Positions 33,284-45,968 of a stretch of DNA of 64,000 nucleotides are shown in pieces. This DNA comes from Paracamarosporium sp. OC-R06-R3 (taxonomy: Eukaryota > Ascomycota > Dothideomycetes > Pleosporales > Didymosphaeriaceae), in NCBI GenBank assembly GCA_019828545.1, contig JACVRA010000160.1:63163-127162 (forward strand). The letters run 5' to 3'. Position numbers and translations under genes: made by a program. Under the pieces are notes generated by a model. It was given only the letters and a program-made list of their open reading frames with translations, was not told the DNA's origin and searched no databases. The stretch's first letter is position 1, and each line of letters opens with the position of its first letter.

Positions 33284-35634
33284 CGTGTAAGGCGGTGCAT
33301 AGAGAAAGTCATGATAGAACGCATCGCCTGTTCTAGAAGAAGTGAATGCTGTACATTTACGCTCATCATACGCTGGACCACACTTTTTCACAGCTGTGTC
33401 TTAGAATGATGTTACATAACGGTATATCTATTGTCTTACAAGGCTATGTTTGCACCATTTCACTATATATGGGAAGCCTCACTAAATGCATTGCTTGAAT
33501 TGTTTTCCAACCGTGGTTTTGCTGCGATGAACAACCGTCGTGATCTCATGAGCTACTCAAAGCTAGATTAAACCGAAGTACCAACTGAAACACAGAAATA
33601 CTATTCTATTGTAGATGTTCATATAAGTGGCATGAGTAGAATAAAGCTACCGTCCACACGCATACGCACGTTTACAGAAGCTATTGTCCAATTTCTAGTC
33701 TCCAGGGGTCTTTCCTTTCAGCCAACAGCCTACTTGATGTGTAGCTATACCCATCGTATATGTCAGTCTACCAGAATCTTTTCAAGGCTCTCGTATGCCA
33801 GGTATCCATCACGTACGGATCTCTCCCAGGGCTATTGTCACAGCTACAGATAAACGGCCCACAAAACCATATGTCACAGTGACATGCCACTACTTTCCAA
33901 AGTGTCTGCAGATTTTAATTTTTGTAAGTTGGACCTGGCTGAAATATAGGATTACCATACAAGATCGCCTGTAGAAGGTCACATGACTAAAATTATTCTC
34001 TTCCATCGAGAAGTCAAAATTGCCTTGGTAAATCTTTAATCTTCCGTAGTCAGCTGAAAGGATATAGGTTTTGCGAGCTTGTCAAGTATCTACGATGTAA
34101 ACGACGAGGTCGTGAGCAACGTGATTTCCTCTCGCCGACTGCATCAACAGCGTCGACCAAGCAAATCTAGAGACCCCCAGAAGCTAAAATGACATGCTGA
34201 TCATACTGCCGCCATTAGAGCAAGGGTATGCCTGGCTAAATGCTACCAGTTCGCAGTCAAACATAGCCAGTTCCAATCACCGGGATATTCGGACGGCGTT
34301 CTGGCCGACTTCTCCGACGATTGATGAAAACGGCGTCGCACACCGTTCTTTTCATGGCAGATATGCACGTCAAAACCGATCACTGAGCAGAAGAAGCCAT
34401 TTGGGAATGTTGGGTAGCTGCATGGTTTTATGGCCAACGGTGCGGCATCGTGGTGAGGACAGTGTTCCATCTATCTCGGTGATGATGAAATCCGATGTGT
34501 AAACAATGCTGCAACGAATCATTGTGAATACACGACGGGAGCTAGCAGGAAGAGCCGCTTTGTGTGGGTTTGGGTGCGGATATAATCTTATCTGTCTCCA
34601 CCCAGCAAGGAGCCTAGGCTTCTCCATATGCATGCTCAAGGAATTAGCCCTACGGTTTCGATAGTCTCTGTGCTAGGTTGTAACGATTGCGCACGAATTA
34701 GAACGTCATGGCGATGTAACTCGCCCAGGGGCACGCCATAGAGGTTGCAGATTGGCGTGTGGGTGCTTATCGGTGGCTATGTCGACCATCAATCGTGTCA
34801 TCCCAAGGGCGTTGGATAGTATCCATCGACGGCAGGATGCCATTAGTCGGGCAGGCCCCAACAGTGCGCATCTCCGCGCTCGTGCACCAGGATGGGTGAC
34901 ACGGCAGCAGAGGCGCGTTATCGAATCGCAGGGCTTGGCAGGAACGCGGGGGGGCGGAGGGGGGATGGATAGATGAGGGGGGCTCGTTGAGGTGCAGCGG
35001 GTCGCTGATCGGTGCAGCGGCAGCACCCGGGCAGGTGCATCGGGCCAGGCATGTGAAAGCAGGGTGTTTAGCCGACGGACGGGCGGTGAGGGCGAGCGGG
35101 CACCGCATCGTCGGACGCGCGTGTGTGCAGCAGCTGGCGATGGCACGGCGTGTTGTTGTGGTGAGTGGTGAGACGGCCGTCGTCGTCGTCGTCGTCGTGG
35201 TGGTGAGTCCAGGCTCACTGTGCCCCCAGCCCCACCTTAGTCAGCCGGCGCATCCCCCACCATGGCGACGAGGGCGCCGTCTTTGACCGAGGCTAGGGTG
35301 CTTCTAGAAAACAGCGTCTGGCGCTCCAAAGCCCCTCGGATGACTGCTGCGTCGTCTTCGTGCTCCCCCTCTGCGCCGCCTGCCTCGCCCCGCCAGAGCC
35401 CCCCCACGTGAGCTCCAGGCGCATCCTTGGTTCACAAGTCCCAGGTACGCAAGCGAGTCCGGTGACTGGCCCTTTCACCAATGCCCGTCCGGATGCGTCC
35501 CAGCGCGTCCCCGTCGCCGCCCACGCCCACTGACACGCGCCCAGGACACCCCGTTCGCCGCCTCCAAGCCCGCACGGCTGCCCCAAGGCCATTCGCCGCG
35601 CACCCGTCCCGTGATCCCGTCACCCGCCCAGCAG
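33284..35634. other. Long intergenic region
   Basis: About 2.3 kb. The first 1.4 kb is AT-rich; from about 34700 it becomes GC-rich up to the next gene. It holds a (CGT) microsatellite at 35178-35198. Open frames in the GC-rich part lie on several frames at once and look like composition artefacts. No gene was supported. Confidence 0.5.
35178..35198. repeat. (CGT)n microsatellite
   Basis: Seven tandem CGT units in the GC-rich upstream region of the 35635 gene. Confidence 0.85.
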
Positions 35635-37162
35635 ATGCTCCAAGCAGACCCGCGCCTGGCCACCCTCCCAGGCTGCTCCACCGAGCAACTAGAAAGCCTC
35701 GCCCGCAGCATCGAGTCCAAGAAGCAGCGCCTCGAGGCCGACATCAATGCCTACATAAAGCAGAAGCAGCACGAGCTGCACAGGTTCGAGCTCGAGGTAT
35801 GCATTGCCTGCCTTGGCGAGACATTGACTGGGCTAACCGCGTTAGCTCATGGCACAGTACCGTGAAACGGAATGCGGCGAGACCAGCGAGTCCGCGAACA
35901 GCACCGCCCGCAATGCCGACTCACACGCCTCGGTTGTGTCATCAGGAGCGGCCCTTCCCTCGCCAGCCCAGTCCCCCGACTCCTCTGCCGAGCTGAAGCG
36001 GGAGGAGAAGGCGAAGCGGACCAGAGTTCACAAGCGGGAGAAGGAGCTGTTCGGCCTCGTCACGCCCATCTTCTTGCCTCTGCTCGACGCCAGCGATACG
36101 GCCAAAGAGAAGGAGAAAGAGAAGAAGAGGCGGCACAAGAAGAAAGAGGGGACTGACGGGGGCTCTCCACCTACACACGCAGACCCGGAACCGTCCTCGG
36201 GAAATGCTGAGCAGAAAGAGGGCGGGCAAGCATCATCCAGTAAAAGTAGCGACAAGATGGAGATGGAGGTTGGGGGCGACCTTCTGCTGAAGGACCAGCA
36301 AAAGGAGAACCAGAGTCCAGAGCCAGTAAAGAAATCGAAGCGTCCGGCGATCAAGAAGTCCTCGCTCCGACACAGCGGCGAGAAGCGTAGGAGGAAGCGC
36401 GTGAGCCTGGTCATAGATGGCCAAACCGTCCTGCCAGCGGACCACGTCACAGAGCCTCAGCTCATGTCGCCCAGTGAAACCACTGCCTCCAGCGCCTCCA
36501 ATTCGACCACGTCTCTTGACGAAACGATCGACCCGCGTCTCATGGGCGACGAAGTTCCTCCAATCCACTCCCGCCACGACCCCATGCACCATAGCCTAAA
36601 CCTCCCAACCCATCTCCCCAGCGCCTCGCCTACCAAACACACCGGCCACACACTCCCGAGTTCCCCCCGCCACTCGCCCGGCTACCAATCTCCGCCCTCG
36701 CACGCCCACCTCGAATACGAACCCCCGCAGTCCACCACAAGAACTTACCTCGACCCATCGCCGCCCACCGATCCAGCCGTTATTCCGCGATACGCCTCCG
36801 CGGCGCCCATCTACGCCAACGAGCCCGAACTCGTCAACGAACCCGAAGAGGAATTCAGCACGTATGTCGGCGGTATCTCTGGCTCCGGCGTCGACGATCT
36901 CGACCAGACAGGAAGCTTGGGGTACCCGAGCAGTATGGGAGCGAGCTACATGGAGAGCTACATGCAGAGTCGGCCGCTGAGCGTGCGGATGGCGGCAGCG
37001 GAGAAGGCTGGATTAAATGAGGTGGAGAGAAGAAGGTTGATGAACGGGGGTGGGAGTAGCAGAAACAACGAAGCGGAGGAAGCAGAGGCGGATGCGAGGC
37101 GTGCGAGGCATGGGAAAGACGACGACGACATGGATATCATTGGGAGTATGGAGGACTTTTGA
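35635..37162 (+). CDS. Disordered protein with N-terminal coiled coil, function unknown
   Basis: Exons 35635-35796 and 35846-37162 (49-bp intron with a CTAACC branch) give 492 residues. Residues 1-60 form a likely helix or coiled coil (STEQLESLARSIESKKQRLEADI...QKQHELHRFELE), which the intron interrupts. The next region is Lys/Glu-rich with basic clusters (KEKEKEKKRRHKKK, KKSKRPAIKKSS, GEKRRRKR) that could be nuclear localisation signals. The second half is Pro/Ser/Tyr-rich and disordered and ends in an acidic tail (DDDDMDIIGSMEDF). ATG 35635 is the first in frame. No enzyme motif was found and I do not recognise the family; a nuclear role is only suggested by the basic clusters. Confidence 0.7.
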
Positions 37163-37249
37163 AGACCGCGGGGTTTCTGGGCTTAATTCAAGGATGTAGA
37201 TTGCAGGATGGACGGGGCGGGGCACTTCGAAACCACACGCCCGTGGGGG

Positions 37250-37272
37250 NNNNNNNNNNNNNNNNNNNNNNN
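37250..37272. other. Assembly gap (23 N) beside C17 homopolymer
   Basis: Twenty-three N bases preceded by G5 and followed by G and 17 C (37274-37290). The true sequence and length here are unknown. Confidence 0.97.
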
Positions 37273-37672
37273 GCCCCCCCCCCCCCCCCCGTGGAGTATA
37301 ACGTACATATATCGATCGACCCCGCAAACTCGTATTCGAACCAGAACCAAACGGTTCCAAATCCAGCTTTATTCGACCAACCACAACTATAACCACAACC
37401 ACAACCACCCCAACCATAATCAACGCGTAAACGGGATGGGGAGGAGTGTATATCGTTCCACAGACAAACAGTACATCAACATCATTAGGCAGGCGGGCAA
37501 CTTGCGTGTTGTGTTGTGTTGTGTTGCACTTTCTTTAGCTCTATCTTTGTTTCTGCTCTGAAAAATCCGATGCTCTGAAAGGCTGACTTGCTTGCATTCA
37601 CGGGTGGGTGGCTTTTTGACACGTGCTGCTTTGGCGCGCAGGGAGGCGCCGTGTACATAGTGTGTGCGGTAG

Positions 37673-37703
<31 letters not shown>

Positions 37704-37707
37704 AAAG
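37673..37707. repeat. (GAAA)n microsatellite
   Basis: About eight tandem GAAA units in the 3' intergenic space, outside any gene. Confidence 0.9.
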
Positions 37708-38150
37708 GGTGGTATTCAGTCGAGGGTAAGTAATATGTGAATAGTTTGGGGAGGCAAGGGAAAGAAAAGTCAAGCATAGCAAGGGAATGCAGAGAAATGG
37801 AAGTGACAAAGCTCCATAGTCCTGGGCTTTTTTTTTGTTTTGTCTAGCCTATCTGAATGCGTGCGGGTACGGGTGTTGTTACCCCACGCTTTCTCCCTCC
37901 CCGAACGCATGCATGTGCGTACTCGACTCACAACATCCAACTTGTCCAATGCCGTGATCAGCAAGCAAATTTAGAACGCCATGGTATCCCGAAACAAACC
38001 GTAACCGTGATGATAGCCATAACCATGCTGTGTAAACGCTCAGTCCGTGAAAGTAAATGCGCCGTACCGTCGTCCTTCCGGTTCTTTCCCAAGGCACGTC
38101 AGCATCCAACGTCGTGACGTGCCCTATTTCCTCCGCCGCCTCGGGGCCCA

Positions 38151-38879
38151 CTAAGCCTGGCCTAAGGGCGCACCCATATTCATCTTTGGCTTTTTGAGGA
38201 TCACGCCGTCGAAGACCACGTCGGGCGGCGCCTTGCGGCTCTCCTTGGACATCCTCCGACTAAGATGCATGGCGTCGTCTTCGTGGTCTGGTTCGTTCTC
38301 AGTGGCGGAGTCGCTACTACGGTCTGTGGAGAGTTCCTGCGCGATGCGGAGCTTCTCGAGCTCTTGGTCGAGGACGTGCAGCGGGATGGTGTCTTCTGCG
38401 CCGTCGCCCGGTTGCGGGGGTAAGGTGAGGGGCCCGCTGAGGCCTTGGTCGTCGTCGCCTGGCGACGAGGGACCTTCGCTGGGCGGGAGCGGGCTCAGCG
38501 CGCGTGGTATTATGGGCGTGTGGCCGGCGTGGAGCTTGTTCGCTGCGGGCAAGGGCGACATGAGGGCCTCGGTGGGCGGTGGCGATCGAGGGTTTTCGTC
38601 GCCGAGGTCTGAGGCTGGCAGTGAGATGCGGGCGACCATGTTGGGGCGCGTCTTGCGCTTGAGGAGCATGCTCGGCTGCATGTCGTGGTGGTAGGGCGTC
38701 GTGGAGGCTGCGGGAGCGTTGTGGGCGGCGAACTGCGACTTATCAAGGGTCATGTCGTCGGGCGGCGTGGGCGTGTCCGCAAGAGCCTGGGGCGATACGA
38801 GAGAGAGCGGACGCGGTGCCGGGTCTTTGCAAAGGCCCTGGATGTCAGTCTGGCAGCCGCGCGAGACGTAATGCTCCAT
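38151..38879 (-). CDS. Pro/Ser-rich protein, function unknown
   Basis: An intronless 242-residue frame; ATG 38879 (MEHYVSRGCQTD) is the first in-frame ATG. The sequence is Pro-, Ser- and Asp-rich and mostly disordered, with one short amphipathic helix (PLHVLDQELEKLRIAQEL) and a C-terminal segment VVFDGVILKKPKMNMGAP that looks ordered and could be a peptide-binding motif. Basic pairs and acidic runs suggest a regulatory phosphoprotein. No domain was recognised. It is convergent with the 35635 gene. Confidence 0.6.
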   Translation of the reverse strand: MEHYVSRGCQTDIQGLCKDPAPRPLSLVSPQALADTPTPPDDMTLDKSQFAAHNAPAASTTPYHHDMQPSMLLKRKTRPNMVARISLPASDLGDENPRSPPPTEALMSPLPAANKLHAGHTPIIPRALSPLPPSEGPSSPGDDDQGLSGPLTLPPQPGDGAEDTIPLHVLDQELEKLRIAQELSTDRSSDSATENEPDHEDDAMHLSRRMSKESRKAPPDVVFDGVILKKPKMNMGAPLGQA

Positions 38880-40179
38880 TGTGTGACGGCGCACTACCCG
38901 GCACTAGGAGGGATCCTTTGGCAGCGGGAGGAAGGGCTACTGCAGTGTGGCCGACGGTGATTGGAATGCAGTGCGGGAGCGTGACCACGATGCTGACGGG
39001 TGTGTCGTCGGGGGTTTTGAGCAGCGAGCGGAGGGCGAGTGGATCGGATCAAGGCCGGGTGGGTGGAGCGGCTGCTTGGGGTATCACTACTGCTGTGGAG
39101 CCTTCTCCACGATCGAGGCAGCTGTTAGCGGCGCCGTGGACGTGTCAAGGTGCGGTGAAATAGAAGCAGCCTTCCCCACGCCGCGACGTCATCGCCGGCC
39201 TGCACCCATCCTGTGCCTGATCGCCGCTGATCGCTGGCATGTCTGTTTACTGGGGCTTCCTTCATGCCACGACGCCCGCCGCACACGTGGGCGTCCGCTC
39301 GCGTCTCGGTTGCGACCATGTTATCTCTCGCTGCTCGCCGAACGCTCTCTGTAAGTAGCTCTTCTTGCGAACATGTGATTGTTCGTCCCTGGATTCAGCA
39401 CCCTGGTCTGCTTGCGAACCTTGGCAAGATGTGAACGGACCAGCACAAGCAATGCGGAAAGACTAGTCCAAACGCAGACTCCGATGCTTCGGAATCCGTG
39501 CTGCAGAAGCTTGCACTTCTTGGTCTTCACGACATGTGTACCGGATCAAGACAGAGTAACCGCCATGTAATGAAGAACATGCAAACAGAACACTTGTCTT
39601 GCCACCAACAAGACTATCTCTCCATACAACAACAGGGCTCCAGCCAAGTGTCAGACAGAACGCCCGGATGCTACGAGATACACAAAGGATTCGCCCCTCG
39701 GGGTCGTGATACTGCAAGACATCTGCATACTCTTCACCGAACATGCTAGTGAAAATACTGTAGCTAGGGTTGGTAGATACCTTCTACTCTGGTCACAAGT
39801 AGGGCTTAAATACGTTTGATACCGCTTTCTAAGAGGATATAGGCTTGAGATCTAACTAATACCGGGCCTAGTTTTTCGACAATGGGGTAATCTAATTAGA
39901 TTACCTGCTGCAGTGAGCTTTTAGTGCGCCGCATCAGCCACAGCCACCACGGACAACCCAAAGATCAGGTGGTATCAGTGAAACATAGGGCTACATTATC
40001 TTCTGGTCTGTCTACATATATCTGCTTTGCTGTCGTTCTCGTGCGGTCGCTGGAGACCCCCTTTCTTTCGAGGCCTTTCCACTACGTCACTAAATCACGC
40101 TTGGCACGAAAGCAGACCCTGAATTCACCAACACGAACAGTAGTACACAAGAACAAACAATCTAGGAAAAGCTAGGAAA
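38880..40179. other. Divergent intergenic region
   Basis: 1.3 kb between divergent starts (38879 and 40180). GC-rich on the left and more AT-rich around 39750-39900. A 135-codon open frame at 38947-39354 has odd Cys/Arg/Gly composition and is not supported. No RNA gene or repeat was seen. Confidence 0.5.
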
Positions 40180-41298
40180 ATGAGCCTCGACGCAAAGAAT
40201 CAACATCTAGCGCCACATGACGCCAACCCATCTCACCAGTCCTCAGAGGAGGATCTGCCTCCCTTCCCAGACCCGGAGATATCTTCTGTCACGCTCGATG
40301 GTAAACCCGGAGCGAAGATAGCCTACACATACTATCCAGCCTCAGCCTCCAAGCCCCACCGACCCAATCCGTTTGCCAAATCTCTAGTTGTCTTCCTCAA
40401 TGGCATGGTCCAGCCGCGTGCCTCGTGGGAGCCGGCGCTCCAAAAATTCCTCGAGAAGCGCATCACCAACCGCCTGCCATACCCAGCTCTAGTAAGCTAC
40501 GACCGCTACGGCCAAGGTGATAGCGACCGGGACCCAGACGATAAGGTGAAAGAAGGCCCAAGCCACAGCCACGATGTCATGAGCGTCGTGCACTCCCTCC
40601 GCCAATTCACTCTGCAGATCTGGAAAGAACACCTCGACATCTCGAACCCCACAGAGTTCCCCTGCCTCATATTCGTCGGCAACAGCATCGGTTGTGCCCT
40701 CGCACGTCTCTTCGCGCAAACGTACCCTGGTACCGTGCTGGGCCTGTTGTTTCTGGACAGTGTGATTGCAAACACCGACTTCGTGTCCATATGGCCGGAC
40801 CCGGACGCATCCAGCTTCGACCCTAAAATCTTGCCTCCCGGTGTTAACGTCGACCACATCCGCTCCGCGCGGGACAACATGTCGAAGATGTTCCACCCCG
40901 ATGTCCCCAGCAGGGAGGGTCTCTCACGCCGCAACCTGCCCAAACTTCTCCCTGATGCTGATGGCCCCAAGCTAGAAGGGTACCACAGCGAAGGTCCGTA
41001 CGTTACTGTTGTGGGTCACGACTGGGAGACATTCGCGGAGCAGACTGAGCAGGGCATGATGAAGGTGCCAAAGGTACTCACGATGACGTATGTGAATCCG
41101 GTGTGGCAGAAGTACAACGAGGGGTTGACGAAGATCACGGATGAGGGGAAGGCGATTGGGCCGATTATTGCGGTGGGGAGCGGGCATTTTGTACAGAAGG
41201 ATCAGCCTGGATTTGTGGCGGATGAACTGGTGAGCTTGTTGGATAGGGTTGTTAATCAGGTTAAGCAGATTTACATCAAGGATGGGATACATGGGTAG
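40180..41298 (+). CDS. Alpha/beta-hydrolase fold protein
   Basis: An intronless 372-residue protein. The oxyanion strand is LVVFLNGMVQ; SYDRYGQGDSD follows as in many hydrolases; the nucleophile elbow is GNSIGCAL with Ser169; LGLLFLDSV is the next strand; the catalytic His336 is in GSGHFVQKDQP. Asp or Glu of the triad should lie between, after strand 7 (VLTMTYVNP). No signal peptide is seen, so it is probably cytosolic. The substrate is unknown; esterase, epoxide hydrolase or thioesterase roles are all possible, and the lid segment (residues 205-260) is large. Confidence 0.8.
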   Translation: MSLDAKNQHLAPHDANPSHQSSEEDLPPFPDPEISSVTLDGKPGAKIAYTYYPASASKPHRPNPFAKSLVVFLNGMVQPRASWEPALQKFLEKRITNRLPYPALVSYDRYGQGDSDRDPDDKVKEGPSHSHDVMSVVHSLRQFTLQIWKEHLDISNPTEFPCLIFVGNSIGCALARLFAQTYPGTVLGLLFLDSVIANTDFVSIWPDPDASSFDPKILPPGVNVDHIRSARDNMSKMFHPDVPSREGLSRRNLPKLLPDADGPKLEGYHSEGPYVTVVGHDWETFAEQTEQGMMKVPKVLTMTYVNPVWQKYNEGLTKITDEGKAIGPIIAVGSGHFVQKDQPGFVADELVSLLDRVVNQVKQIYIKDGIHG

Positions 41299-41508
41299 AG
41301 TGCCGGAAAACTCGTCTTGTATATGGAAAGCAGATAAAAACTCGTTGTATAAAACAAGTACAGGATCATGGATGAAGTTGGAAGGTTTAGTGCGGAACCA
41401 GGGAGCATTGTTCACATATTTCATAGTTAAGATTCCTGACGTTGACTTAACCTGCAATTCTATTGGTCAGAACCAATTTCATAGATTAAAAAAGTCCCAA
41501 CAAGCGCA

Positions 41509-44500
41509 TCACTCCAACCACTTTTCATCCAGGTCCTCCAGAAACTTCAGATCCACGCCAACAAAGCTCCTCCAAAAGTCGATTTCCAATCTCCACGGCC
41601 TCGTTATAACAGCCCACGTAACACCTTCCGTTAACTGTCTACATTCATCTTGATCCTCGCCCATGACCAAAATCAAGTCTCTGGCTACGATCGCCTTCTC
41701 ATTCGTCAAAACGTTCCGGTAAGGCTCAAGTCTCAAACTCATTTGCTGATGCACACTCCACTCGCTGTATGGCATATCCTTTGGAACGAACTTGAATTCC
41801 CAGAGGCGCTTTCTGTCATCCAGGAAGGAGACCATCTTACGCTTGTCGTAGCCCACCATGAGCGGGTAGAAGTGGGGTGCGGACCACATGCGAAGTGCGG
41901 AGAAACACGCATTGGGATGGCTTGCGTGGAAGGTGCGGGCTTTGTCTAGGAGGTAGGCGCGGTCGAAGGGCCTTGGATCTATGAGGTGGGATAGCACTTG
42001 TGCATGGGGCATGTTGAGGCGGAAGTCGATGTAGAGATCCAATGGGCGGCCAGGTTCGGCGGCAGCGACGGGGACGCCGTCAGCGCTGCCGCAGTACGAG
42101 TTACCGATTATGCCGGCTTTGAATAGACGGATTATGGCGGGTCGCATGGCTTTTCGCCACTCGAGGGGATATATATCATGGACGTCGTCGCCTGCGTCGC
42201 GGTTTTTGTCCTTGAGGAGGAGGTCCCAGTCGGCCCAGAAAGACTTGGGCATTGTTTTGTTGCTCTTGTAGGATCTGCGGTCTGGAACGTCTTTTGCGCG
42301 CTCAGCCTGGTCGAAGAGCTTGGAGTCTCTGAATACCTTTCCAGCTTCAGAGTCGAGGAAGAAATCCTTGTCGAAGAAGAGCGCTACTGCGGCGTAGGCG
42401 GTGAAGGCGTCATCGACGATCCTTCGCTCTTCTGTGAATTGGGGCGCCATATCCATGAACTTGCAGAGCTTGAAAGGCCCAGGGTTGAGACTGTTCATGA
42501 TGAGCTCGTCCATGACTGAGACCATCACTCGCCACTGGATTTCCCTCCTCAAAGCATTCTCAGACATGTCGCCTTGATGCCAAGAGTATTTGAATACCTT
42601 ACAGCCTTTGTTAGTCTACCATAAATGCATGCCAATCACTCGTCGTACCTTTGATTTCTCACGGTCAAGCATGCGGAAGAAGTCCGCTTCGATGGCATCG
42701 TGGTCGCTGCAATATTCTTTGACTCGCCTCATGCTTAAACGCATGGTCGCCATGAGATCTGCGGAATGATTTCTGATAGATGCTGGTATGTATGTGGCAG
42801 AGCTGGGACTTTTGAAGATTGATAGAAAGTAATCGGGATCACCTGAACCAAACAATGTCAGCAGTGTTCATTGTAGAGGTCAACCCACATTTCTGCTTGA
42901 GTTCAAGCACCCTCATTGAAAGGCTAAATGACGTACCTCTGGTGTGTAATGTCTTAGACTTGAATCGGTCTTCAAGAGTCTGCATTGCACCTTCAATCTC
43001 CTCACTGTTTGCAAAAGTGTACTCATGGTCATCATCGGACTCTTCATCCATTTCCGAGTCTTCAGTATCCCAATCTTCATCACCGTCGTCCTCCACCGCT
43101 TCCATGTTCTCCAGATTGTCGTCGCTACCTAGGCTATCGTATTCCGATAACTCCTCATCGGAGTCAAGGTCCCATGCAAAGCGCCGTAGATCGATTGTCG
43201 GCTTTTTCTCGAACATTTCCAGGATGCTAGGGTTAGCTCGAAAGACGTTGTCTTTCATCTCACCGGTACCCTCCTCAGGAAAGAGGATAGAATCTTCGAT
43301 TTCATCTGCTTCAGTATAGACGAATGTCTCGTCAATCCCTGTGTCCACGATTTCGGTCTTCTTGTCGCCAAGGGTACATTGAAATGCTCGGGCATTAGCT
43401 TTTAGAAAGTCCCACATAGACTCAGCATCTTCTCCAGCCTTGATTGAGCGTACTCGCTTGGTTTCTTTCTCCATTGTAATTGTTTCAAGGATTGGTGCAC
43501 AGACCTTGAACATATCCTTAACGTCCTTCACGCGAATAGCCCGAGCCATTATCTGTAGAAGTCAGCACTCAGTCTTTGTATTGCACGATATCCAAATGAT
43601 AGAGATTTAGAGCCAGATTCACACAGTGTTGTACTGACCTCTTCAACTCTACGCTGAAGCTCAAAGTAAGATCTGCCAGGCGTAGAATCCCAGATATAGA
43701 CATCGTAGTATTCTTCGAAGCCAAAATGCCACTTCCTGGAGTTTTCCACGGTTTCGAAGAATTCAGGACCAACTTCAATGATCGTCTCAAACTCGTTTTT
43801 ACTAGCGCGACCCCATCCAGCCTTTTCACGGAAGAGCCAAAGTTCCTCCTCTGGCGGTCGTATGAGGACTCGGCCTGTCTTCCGATCACGAACAAGGACA
43901 CGTAGCTCCCATGTTTCCATAGATAGGTATTGGATGAAACGACGGCTGACAGCGTCATCCCTCTTGATGTTGCCACAAATGAAGTTTCTCATCTCGGTAA
44001 ATTGATGAGAACGGCGAGCTGTAACACGGTAAGCAACTTGGCAAGACTCAACAGCATTCTGAAGGTGGACATACCCATTCCACGTGACCCAGTTTGAAAA
44101 TAATGAGTTACTTTATCCGCCTGATCACTCACAAAATATGGAACGAAGCCAAGCTGTAGCAATTGCTGACGCCTGACGTCGCCCACGAATTTTGTCCACT
44201 TAGGAGCGGGGAAATAAAAATGAATGCATAGAACGTTAAGTTCGAAGAATTCGTTCCAGTTTCGACAGAGTTCAATGGCATCAAATAGACTGGAGTCTTT
44301 TGCGATGACAGAGAAGTGGTACCATCCGCCACGACCGAGGGCCTTCTCGGATGGGTAGTTGTACATGTAGCGACCGCAGACTTTGATGCGCGTTCTTTTG
44401 CGCTTGGAAACATCTTCGTCTATCACATCGTCAAACTCCACTATAGCATCTTTCTCGTCTTCACCCCAAATTTTGTTCTCTATCTTAGCACTCTTGGCAG

Positions 44501-45968
44501 CCTTTTCACGCTTTGTCTGATAGTTTTCGGGGATGCGGGTCTTATCGCAGAATTTGAGAGCATACTTGTCTGGAATCTTGCTTCCCTTAGCATCTTCGTC
44601 GTCCTCTTCCGAATTGTCAATCTCGGGATCGTCCGCTACGCCCTCTTCTCCACGCACAAAATCAGCACAAGCATCGCGAACATCTTGAAGTCCTGGCCGT
44701 TCAAGTTTCAAGCACAAGTCACGCAAATGCTCTCGGGTCACTGTCTCATCAGCCAGAAAATCTTCGATACTGTTTGATCGAAGCGCGATTGGAAGTAAAG
44801 TCGCATGAGAAAGTAGAAGCCGACAGAAGAGCAGATTCTTGACTTCGGCGATTTCTTCAAGCAATGTCTCGAGCTCGTCGTCGGGAATAGGCTTTGTTTC
44901 AGCATACATGCCCGTGGGCCCTTCCATCGAGTCTGTATAGAATCCCGTGGATCGCTCAAACCTGACTGGCTTACGCAGTCTATCCCGCATCTGACGTTTA
45001 GTCTCCATGTCGATTGTGTTCGGACCTCTTTCATCGGAAGACTGTTTGCTAGGATCGTCGAGTTTTTTCATCTCTGCGTTTGCCTTCTTGGCTCTCTTCT
45101 TTGCGCTTTTAGACAGAGTCTTCTCTTGTTCCGGTGCAGAAATGCTGGGCTCAGCTGCGGTAGTAGAGCCATCGTCTGATGTTGTAGGGACTTCTTGATC
45201 TTGTAACATGAGGAAGAATTTGATCAGGTCAACGTAGTTGGCTCTTTCATAGCCGAAAACATCCTGAATCGGATCCCAGTCGTCTTGTTCTTCTTCGGAC
45301 ATTTCAGATAGACGGTGCTCATATGCGCCATTCAAATACTCCTCTTCACGTTTCTTATCCTCTTTGGCCTTGATTTCTTGTTGATGACGCTGGAGTTCTT
45401 TCTGGTGGCGTTTAAGCAGCAAAGACTCCAACTTGATTTTCTTGTTCTCATTCTCACGTTGGCTTTCCTCTTCTTCTTGACGAGTCTTCACCCAATCGAG
45501 CCACTCTTTCCTTTGGTGCATGATCTCTGCACCGCGTTTACCGAGGCGTTCCAGAGCCCTTGCCATTACATGCTTGTCATTGAGCAACTGATTCAGGTAT
45601 TTCTCATGACCATAGTCCATGTCGACAGCATAGAAATGGCTATGGTGAAGCTTGCGAGCCTTAATAACTCGGTCGAGCAGGACATACCTATGAAACAGAT
45701 ACTCGTGGACTTCTTGCAAAGTGGCTGCATCTCCAATGTCTTCGAATTCCTGCACTACAATGGAGGTTTTGTTGTTGGCGAGGTAAGGTGGCTGATTCTC
45801 GGCGAGTCTATCCAATTCTAAGTTGCGCTTCTTGTACCCGCGGTACATGGCCTGGCATTGTCGAGAATGAAAAGCACAAAGGCGACCGTCCAGGGATGTC
45901 GCTTCCTTATCGCATGGAGTTTGCCCTGTCAAGTCTGAGAGCAGACGAGCCCGACAGATAGCAGCCAT
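41509..45968 (-). CDS. Large unknown protein with N-terminal Cys/His cluster
   Basis: Five exons: 45968-44075, 44018-43639, 43552-42937, 42842-42649 and 42597-41509 (introns of 56, 86, 94 and 51 bp), giving 1390 residues. At the N-terminus C5-x13-C19-x11-C31-x2-H34-x3-C38 (SLDGRLCAFHSRQC) resembles a C3H-type zinc-binding module, followed by YRGYKKRN. Residues 170-230 form a highly charged coiled coil, then a Lys-rich patch (KKRAKKANAEMKK). The middle and C-terminal parts have ordered, Trp-rich segments. An acidic run lies near residue 900. Splice junctions were chosen by frame and GTATGT/GTACGT donors; one donor is GTCAGT. No enzyme signature was found. The architecture suggests a nuclear or nucleic-acid-related role, but this is inference. 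Confidence 0.75.

Larger units (their letters stand above)
37163..38150. other. Intergenic, convergent 3' ends, with gap and repeats
   Basis: Holds an assembly gap, a C homopolymer, CA/AC-rich sequence (37380-37420) and a GAAA microsatellite. No gene was recognised. Confidence 0.6.

Noticed and set aside
34706..35286. Long open frames on both strands in GC-rich sequence
   Set aside because: Several frames are open at once, with Arg/Pro/Ser-biased translations; a composition effect.
38947..39354. 135-codon plus-strand frame
   Set aside because: Odd Cys/Gly/Arg composition in a GC-rich promoter region, no motifs.
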